From Curtobacterium sp. TC1 (GTDB lineage Bacteria; Actinomycetota; Actinomycetes; Actinomycetales; Microbacteriaceae): a stretch of 64,000 nucleotides of DNA. Made by a program: the position numbers and the translations under genes. The notes under the pieces are model-generated. The model did not search any database. It was given only the letters and a program-made list of their open reading frames with translations, and was not told the DNA's origin. Location of the stretch: positions 2,914,001 to 2,978,000 of the forward strand of contig NZ_CP081964.1 in the NCBI RefSeq assembly GCF_019844075.1, written 5' to 3'. Position 1 is the first letter of the stretch; each line of letters opens with the position of its first letter. Shown piece by piece: positions 58,700 to 64,000 of this stretch.

Positions 58700-59683
58700 T
58701 CAGAACCAGCGCTTGACCTTGAACACCACCCACAGGATCGCAGCGAACAGGATCATCCCGACGATCGACAGCGGGTACCCCCACGTCCACGTCAGCTCCG
58801 GCATGTGGGTGAAGTTCATGCCGTAGATCGCCGCGATGAGGGTCGGGGCGAACAGGATCGCCGCCCAGCCGGAGATCCGCTTCGTGTCGTCGTTCTGCTT
58901 CTGCGCCGCCAGGGTGGAGTCGACGGTCAGCGCGTTCTGCAGCAGCTGCCTGAACGTGTCCAGCCGTTCCACCGTGCGGATGGCGTGGTCGAGGACGTCG
59001 CGGAACCGGCGCTGCATCTCGATCGGCAGGTGGTACTTCTCGGCGCCGCGGTGCAGGTTCTCGATGATGTGGATGAGCGGGCGGGCCGCACGCTGGAAGT
59101 CGACGACCTCGCCGAACAGCTCGTAGACGCGGCGGGAGACCCCGGCCTCGCCCGCGAACAGCTGGTCCTCGATCTGGTTGATGTCCTCTTCCAGCCCGTC
59201 GATCACCGGCACGTAGCCGTCGACGATCGTGTCCATCAGCGCCCAGAGCTGCGCCTGCGGCCCGACCGTCACCAGGCCGGGCTTGCCGCTCATCCGCTGC
59301 AACGCACGCGGCACGGTCGACCTGCCACGGGGGTCGGCCTTCACCACGACGAGGAAGAAGTCCTCGCCGACGAACGCGTGCACCTCGCCGAACGCCACCT
59401 CTTCCTGCCCGTCGTTGTAGAGCGCGGGCTTGAGGACCACGAAGAGCGTCGAACCGTACCGCTCGAGCTTCGGCCGCTGGTGTCCCTCGGCCGAATCCTC
59501 GACCGCGAGCTCGTGCAGGCCCAGGGCGACCGCGACGTCGCCGAGCTCCTGCGCATCCGGTTGGTACAGCACGATGCACGCGCTCGCGCCCTGTTCGTCG
59601 AGCATCCGGAAGGTGTCGTCCAGCGACGGACTCGCCATCGGGGCGATCCGGTCGACGTACACGGTGTTCATCTCGACGCTCAC
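58700..59683 (-). CDS. corA: CorA-type magnesium/cobalt transporter
   Basis: 327 residues: cytosolic N-terminal domain, long helical stalk (about 190-265), two C-terminal helices with the pore signature YGMNFTHMPEL between. This is the Mg2+/Co2+ channel family. GTG start at 59683. The next gene upstream ends 17 bp away. Confidence 0.93.
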   Translation of the reverse strand: MSVEMNTVYVDRIAPMASPSLDDTFRMLDEQGASACIVLYQPDAQELGDVAVALGLHELAVEDSAEGHQRPKLERYGSTLFVVLKPALYNDGQEEVAFGEVHAFVGEDFFLVVVKADPRGRSTVPRALQRMSGKPGLVTVGPQAQLWALMDTIVDGYVPVIDGLEEDINQIEDQLFAGEAGVSRRVYELFGEVVDFQRAARPLIHIIENLHRGAEKYHLPIEMQRRFRDVLDHAIRTVERLDTFRQLLQNALTVDSTLAAQKQNDDTKRISGWAAILFAPTLIAAIYGMNFTHMPELTWTWGYPLSIVGMILFAAILWVVFKVKRWF

Positions 59684-59699
59684 GCGACAACCGTACGGC

Positions 59700-60050
59700 T
59701 CAGCGGAGCGAGCGGTAGCGCGCCGTCCCTTCGGGGGCGAACAGGACGGTGCCGTCGGCCGTGACGAAGAGTGCGAAGTACCCGTCCACGATCCGATCCG
59801 CCGCGTCGTCCAGCGCGAGCTCGCGCCAGCCCGACCGCCCGAGGGACCAGACCACGTCGCCGGACGCCGACTCGCGAAGCGCCTCTGCCGCGTGGTTCGA
59901 GACGTCCTCGACGCGTTCGGGTCGCCACCAGCCCGCCTTCGAGAGCCGCTGCTCTGCCTTGTCGTGGCGCCCGCGGGTGAGGAGTCCGTCGATCCGTCCG
60001 GCGTGCTGCGGAGTGGCGATGGCGACGACCGCTTCGGCGAGGGAGTCCAT
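59700..60050 (-). CDS. Hypothetical protein
   Basis: 116 residues, soluble, not recognised. Two parts: helical start (MDSLAEAVVAIATPQHAGRI) and a C-terminal strand-rich segment ending GYFALFVTADGTVLFAPEG. Same strand as corA and close to it, so it may be cotranscribed. Divergent from the TspO-like gene. Confidence 0.6.
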   Translation of the reverse strand: MDSLAEAVVAIATPQHAGRIDGLLTRGRHDKAEQRLSKAGWWRPERVEDVSNHAAEALRESASGDVVWSLGRSGWRELALDDAADRIVDGYFALFVTADGTVLFAPEGTARYRSLR

Positions 60051-60174
60051 GCCCGCCTGTCTACGCCGCGCCGCGCGTGCCCGCCGTCCCCCGTCGGCTG
60101 AACGCAGCCTGCGGACCCGGTCGGACCACCCGCTTACGGTTCAGGTCATCAGCATGCTGACGAAGGGAACGGTC

Positions 60175-60975
60175 ATGAAGAGGATCTGGAAGCGCATCGC
60201 AGTCGCCGTGAGTGCCGTCGTCGCGGTGGTCGGGGCGTTCGTCGGGTCCGGCGCGGCCGGTGGGACGCCGATCCAGGACGCCGCCGGTGGGGCACTGTCG
60301 GCCTCGTCGACGGCGATCGCGCCGGACGGCCCCGCGTTCTCGATCTGGAGCGTCGTCTACGTCGGCCTCATCGCCTACGCGATCCGCCAGCTCTTCCGCA
60401 CGACGGACGATGCCCGGCACGCGACACTGGCGGTACCGGCGATCCTGTCGCTGCTGCTCAACGCGGCGTGGATCCTGTCGGTGCAGTTCGGGTTCCTGTG
60501 GGCGAGCGAGCCGATCATCGTCGCCCTGCTCGCGGTGCTGGTCTGGACCTTCACGATCCTGCGGCGGACGAAGCCCTCGGGGATCGTCGAGGCGATCGTC
60601 ACCGACGGCACGTTCGGGCTCTACCTCGGCTGGGTGTGCGTCGCGACGGCGGCGAACACGGCTGCGGTGCTGACGGCAGCGGGCTTCCGGGGCTTCGACC
60701 TCGGGCAGGACGTCTGGGGCGTGCTGGTCGCCGCGGTGGCCGGGCTCGTCGGGCTGCTGCTGGCGGTGTGGGGTCGGGGCCGCCTGGCGCCGATGCTCTC
60801 GCTGGCCTGGGGTCTGGCGTGGGTCGCGGTCGCGCGGCTCGACGGCCCGCTGGTGTCGACGCCGACCGCCGTCGCCGCGGTGGTCGCAGCCGCCGCGGTC
60901 GTGGTGGTGACGGTCGCCGTGCGGGCGCGTGCGGGCTGGTCCGGCGCGCGTGGGCTGGCCCGAGTCTCGGCCTGA
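60175..60975 (+). CDS. TspO/MBR-like tryptophan-rich membrane protein
   Basis: 266 residues, longer than the 150-160 of a typical TspO, with about eight hydrophobic segments. PDGPAFSIWSVVYVGLIAYAI holds the TspO-like PxWxFxxVW-related segment, and NAAWILSVQFGFLWAS the central one. This looks like the extended TspO-related group of actinobacteria. May bind tetrapyrrole or act in stress. AAGGGAAC precedes the ATG. Confidence 0.72.
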   Translation: MKRIWKRIAVAVSAVVAVVGAFVGSGAAGGTPIQDAAGGALSASSTAIAPDGPAFSIWSVVYVGLIAYAIRQLFRTTDDARHATLAVPAILSLLLNAAWILSVQFGFLWASEPIIVALLAVLVWTFTILRRTKPSGIVEAIVTDGTFGLYLGWVCVATAANTAAVLTAAGFRGFDLGQDVWGVLVAAVAGLVGLLLAVWGRGRLAPMLSLAWGLAWVAVARLDGPLVSTPTAVAAVVAAAAVVVVTVAVRARAGWSGARGLARVSA

Positions 60976-61039
60976 GCGACACTTCTCGGGCGCTCGGCTG
61001 CGAGAACTGTCGCCCAACCCGAGTCTCGGGGCTCGGGCT

Positions 61040-62140
61040 CTACCGCGCGGACGCCACGAGCCCGTGCGCAGCCGCCACGGCCTCGTTCGTGACCTGGCCG
61101 GCGTGCACGTTCAGGCCGAGGGCGAGCGACGGATCGGCGGCCAGCGCGGCCTCCCACCCGCGGTCGGCGATCGCCACGGCGTACGGCAGCGTCGCGTTCG
61201 TCAGCGAGATCGTCGAGGTGCGCGGCACGGCACCGGGCATGTTCGCCACGCAGTAGTACACGGTGTCGTGCACCGCGAACGTCGGGTCGTCGTGGGTGGT
61301 CGGGTGCGAGCCCTCGAAGCAGCCGCCCTGGTCGATCGCGATGTCGACGAGCACCGAGCCCGGCCGCATGTCCGCGACCATGGCGTCGGTGACGAGCTTC
61401 GGCGCGGACGCCCCGGGGATGAGCACGGAGCCGATCACCAGGTCCGCGTCCCGGAGCTCCGAGGCGATGGCGTGCGCGGAGGACCGCAGGGTGGTGATGC
61501 GGCCGTCGAACCGGGCGTCGAGCGCGCGCAGTCGGGGCAGGCTGATGTCGAACACGGTGACGTCGGCCCCCATGCCGAGTGCCATCGTGGCGGCGTGCTC
61601 GCCCGCGACGCCTCCGCCGATCACGACGACGCGACCCTTCGGCGTGCCGGGCACCCCACCGAGCAGCAGTCCGCGGCCGCCGTTCGTGCGCATCAGGTGG
61701 TACGCGCCGACCTGGGCGGAGAGCCGTCCGGCGACCTCGGACATCGGCGACAGCAGCGGCAGGGAACGGTCCGGCAGCTGCACGGTCTCGTAGGCGATCG
61801 CAGTGGCTCCGGAGCCGATGAGCGCATCGGTCAGGGGGCGGTCGGCCGCCAGGTGCAGGTAGGTGAAGAGCACCTGACCCGGCCGGATGAGCGGGTACTC
61901 GGACGCCACCGGCTCCTTCACCTTGAGGATCAGGTCCGCGCGTGCCCAGACCTCGTCCGCGGTGTCGACGATCTCGGCGCCGGCGGTCCGGTACTCGTCG
62001 TCGGGGAAGGCCGATCCGGTGCCGGCCCCCGCCTGCACCAGGACCTGGTGGCCGTGCAGCGCCAGCTCGGCGACACCTGCCGGGGTGGCCGCCACGCGGT
62101 ACTCGTTGTTCTTGATCTCAGCGGGGACGCCGATGCGCAT
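61040..62140 (-). CDS. ald: Alanine dehydrogenase
   Basis: 366 residues. [17 protein letters not shown] is the start block; catalytic Lys in LKVKEP and His in [11 protein letters not shown] loop [33 protein letters not shown]. Converts alanine to pyruvate and ammonia reversibly. AAGGAG before the ATG at 62140. A CATCCGGATG palindrome (62217-62226) in the leader could be an operator; AldR-type Lrp regulators often control this gene. Confidence 0.94.
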   Translation of the reverse strand: MRIGVPAEIKNNEYRVAATPAGVAELALHGHQVLVQAGAGTGSAFPDDEYRTAGAEIVDTADEVWARADLILKVKEPVASEYPLIRPGQVLFTYLHLAADRPLTDALIGSGATAIAYETVQLPDRSLPLLSPMSEVAGRLSAQVGAYHLMRTNGGRGLLLGGVPGTPKGRVVVIGGGVAGEHAATMALGMGADVTVFDISLPRLRALDARFDGRITTLRSSAHAIASELRDADLVIGSVLIPGASAPKLVTDAMVADMRPGSVLVDIAIDQGGCFEGSHPTTHDDPTFAVHDTVYYCVANMPGAVPRTSTISLTNATLPYAVAIADRGWEAALAADPSLALGLNVHAGQVTNEAVAAAHGLVASAR

Positions 62141-62267
62141 CGCAGACTCCTTCGTGGGTGGTGCTCTCGTCCCCACCATTCAGCGCCGGATTCGTTGCGG
62201 CGAGGTTACAGCCGAACATCCGGATGAACCACCGCTGATCCGTGCGATGGAATTCGGAGCGCAGTGC

Positions 62268-63656
62268 TCAGAAGACCTTCCCCGGGTTGAGGATGCCCGC
62301 CGGGTCGAACACCCGCCGGATCCCCCGCTGCAGGTCGAGCACGTCGTCGCCGAGCTCGTCACCGATCCACCGACGCTTCAGCACCCCCACCCCGTGCTCG
62401 CCGGTCAGGGTCCCGCCCAGCTCGATCGCCGCACGGAACACCGCGTCGGCGGCGTCCCAGACGTGGGCAGGCACCTCGTCGCCGTCGAAGACGAAGTTCG
62501 GGTGCAGGTTGCCGTCGCCGGCGTGCGCCACGGTGGGGATCGCGAGACCGTACTGCCGACCGATCGCCTCGACGCGTGCGAACATCTCGGCGAGCCGGCT
62601 GCGCGGCACCGCGACGTCCTCGATGAGCACCCGACCGCGCGCCTCCATCGCGGCGTGGAACGACCGACGGATGGTGAGCAGGCGCTCGCGTTCCGCCGCC
62701 GACCCGGCCAGGTGCACGGTCCCACCCTCGGCCTGGAGGCACGGCACGGCTCCCAGCGCCGCCTCGGTCGCGCCCGCGCCGTCGAACTCCACGAGCAGGA
62801 AGACCCCGCCCGCCGAACTGCTCCCCACCGTCTCGGACAGTACCTCCGGCCCGAGGTACGCCGCGATCCCCTCGAGGGCGAGCGCGTCCAGCAGCTCGAC
62901 CGTCGACGGCCGCTCCGGTCCCGCCACGACGGCCGCCGCCGCTGCCGCGGCCTGCTGCACCGTCGGGTAGACGGCCGCGAGCGTCGCCGGCTCCCCCGCC
63001 GGGACCGGCACGAGTCGGACGGTCGCGCCGACGATGACACCGAGCGTGCCCTCGGACCCGACGAGCAACGCCGTCAGGTCGAGACCGGTCACCCCCTTCA
63101 CGGTGCGGTGGCCGGTCGACACGAGCCGACCGTCGGCGAGCACGACGTCGAGTCCGAGCACGGCCTCGCGCGTGACGCCGTACTTCACGCACCGCAGACC
63201 GCCGGCGTTCGTGGCGATGTTGCCGCCGATGCTCGCGATCGCCGCACTCGCCGGGTCCGGCGCGAAGCGCAGCCCGTGCTCGACGACAGCGGCGTTCAGC
63301 GCTCCGTTCAGCACCCCGGGTTCGACGACGGCGAGCTCGTCCTCCACCGACACCTCGACGATGCGGTCCATCCGCGCGACGCTGAGCACCACCGTGCCCT
63401 CGGTGCCGTTCGCGCCGCCGGCCAGTCCGGTGCCGGCTCCGCGCGGGACGACGGGCACGCCCAGCGCCGAGCAGGTCCGGAGCGTCGCCTGCACGTGCTC
63501 GACGGCCCGGGCCTCGACGACGGCGACCGGCCCGCCCGGTGCGATCCAGCCGGACTTGTCGGTCCGCGCGGCGTCGAGCACGCCCGGGTCGGTCCGGACG
63601 ACGGCGCCGTCCGGGTCGTGCAGGGCGGCGCGGAGCGCGGTGACGACGGTGTCCAT
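62268..63656 (-). CDS. FAD-linked oxidase (GlcD/D-lactate dehydrogenase-like)
   Basis: 462 residues. FAD-binding PCMH domain with VVPRGAGTGLAGGA and SIGGNIATNAGGLRCVKYG, C-terminal oxidase part with HAGDGNLHPNF and GEHGVGVLKRRWI. Typical of glycolate oxidase GlcD or D-2-hydroxyacid dehydrogenases; no GlcE/GlcF beside it. ATG 63656. Substrate not resolved. Confidence 0.9.
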   Translation of the reverse strand: MDTVVTALRAALHDPDGAVVRTDPGVLDAARTDKSGWIAPGGPVAVVEARAVEHVQATLRTCSALGVPVVPRGAGTGLAGGANGTEGTVVLSVARMDRIVEVSVEDELAVVEPGVLNGALNAAVVEHGLRFAPDPASAAIASIGGNIATNAGGLRCVKYGVTREAVLGLDVVLADGRLVSTGHRTVKGVTGLDLTALLVGSEGTLGVIVGATVRLVPVPAGEPATLAAVYPTVQQAAAAAAAVVAGPERPSTVELLDALALEGIAAYLGPEVLSETVGSSSAGGVFLLVEFDGAGATEAALGAVPCLQAEGGTVHLAGSAAERERLLTIRRSFHAAMEARGRVLIEDVAVPRSRLAEMFARVEAIGRQYGLAIPTVAHAGDGNLHPNFVFDGDEVPAHVWDAADAVFRAAIELGGTLTGEHGVGVLKRRWIGDELGDDVLDLQRGIRRVFDPAGILNPGKVF

Positions 63657-63709
63657 GTCGCCACGCTACCGCCGCGGGTTCGACTCCCTCGGCTCGGCAC
63701 CCACGGCGG

Positions 63710-64000
63710 TCAGCGTGCGCGAAGCGACTCGCTCGGCAGCTCGCCGAAACGGGTGCGGTACGTCGCCGAGAACCGCCCGAGGTGCCCGAAGCCCCATGAC
63801 CGGGCGATGTCGGCGACCGTGGTCTCGTCGCGCGCACCCCCGAGCAGGTCCGCCCGCGCACCGTCGAGTCGCACCCCGCGCAGCAGGTCGCCGGGGGTCT
63901 GGTCGAGGTGCCGTCGCAGCGACTGCTGCAGCCCGCGTGGGCTGAGTCCCGCGGCCGCGGCGATCTCCGGCGTTCCGATCGGCTCGCGGGCGTGATCGTG
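63710..64000 (-). CDS. AraC-family regulator, N-terminus beyond the window
   Basis: Only the C-terminal 96 residues are here. They form the double HTH of AraC: GTPEIAAAAGLSPRGLQQSLRRHL and TTVADIARSWGFGHLGRFSATYR, ending GELPSESLRAR. The frame is open to base 64000. Same strand as the GlcD-like gene with a 53-bp gap, so a regulatory link is possible. Confidence 0.9.
   Translation of the reverse strand, partial: HDHAREPIGTPEIAAAAGLSPRGLQQSLRRHLDQTPGDLLRGVRLDGARADLLGGARDETTVADIARSWGFGHLGRFSATYRTRFGELPSESLRAR

Noticed and set aside
1..64000. Mobile elements, prophage, tRNA or rRNA genes
   Set aside because: No transposase, integrase or phage protein motif, no target-site pattern, and no cloverleaf or rRNA sequence noticed by reading; a covariance-model tRNA scan would settle this.

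Overview
The window is about 64 kb of very GC-rich, densely packed actinobacterial chromosome. Gene content (NrtR-nadAB, Asp23-type proteins with an ECF sigma factor, SufU/SufS, an MT0933-like small protein, many GTG starts and 1-4 nt ATGA/GTGA overlaps) fits the family Microbacteriaceae, with Curtobacterium or a close relative as my best guess; that is an inference from style and content, not a search. I see no rRNA, tRNA, phage, plasmid, insertion sequence or CRISPR array. Both ends cut a gene: nadB on the left and an AraC-type regulator on the right.

Layout. 1-3.3 kb: NAD synthesis operon (nrtR-nadA-nadB, minus strand) with a large symmetrical operator. 3.4-7.2 kb: acylphosphatase, a drug-type MFS pump, an alditol oxidase and a 2H-type RNA ligase-like protein. 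7.3-10 kb: metQ-metN-metI methionine importer, followed by a 45-nt perfect dyad and a 400-bp array of 30-32 bp repeats. 10.6-13 kb: a phosphodiesterase-type enzyme and a second MFS pump. 13.1-18.9 kb: a tightly coupled sugar-acid/D-amino-acid cluster (PLP dehydratase, IclR regulator, KDG kinase, KDPG aldolase, N-acyl-D-amino-acid deacylase, RidA). 19-28 kb: mannosyltransferase-like membrane protein, flavin enzymes, coaBC and small DUF genes. 28-34 kb: regulators, a secreted lytic transglycosylase-like protein, LtrA and an ECF sigma/Asp23 envelope-stress operon. 34.8-38 kb: Excalibur protein, cysK-cysE and a dipeptidase. 39-46.2 kb: a complete allantoin import and breakdown operon with an RpiR regulator. 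46.4-55 kb: esterase, glyoxalase-fold proteins, acetyltransferases and two regulator/target pairs with obvious palindromic operators. 55-64 kb: sufS-sufU, ClC, CorA, TspO-like protein, alanine dehydrogenase, a GlcD-like oxidase and the AraC fragment.

How genes work together. The 13-19 kb cluster reads as a route from an N-acyl 2-amino sugar acid (best candidate N-acetyl-D-glucosaminate) through deacylation, PLP-dependent ammonia elimination to 2-keto-3-deoxygluconate, phosphorylation and aldol cleavage to pyruvate and glyceraldehyde 3-phosphate, with RidA clearing reactive enamines. A GCAYTGCAGAAYG motif lies at both outer ends of the cluster. The 39-46 kb operon imports allantoin, racemises and opens it, hydrolyses allantoate and transaminates ureidoglycine with glyoxylate; related 14-16 bp motifs sit before pucG and before the permease. 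Many gene ends in the window carry a shared hairpin core, CCGGG-CCT-CCCGG.
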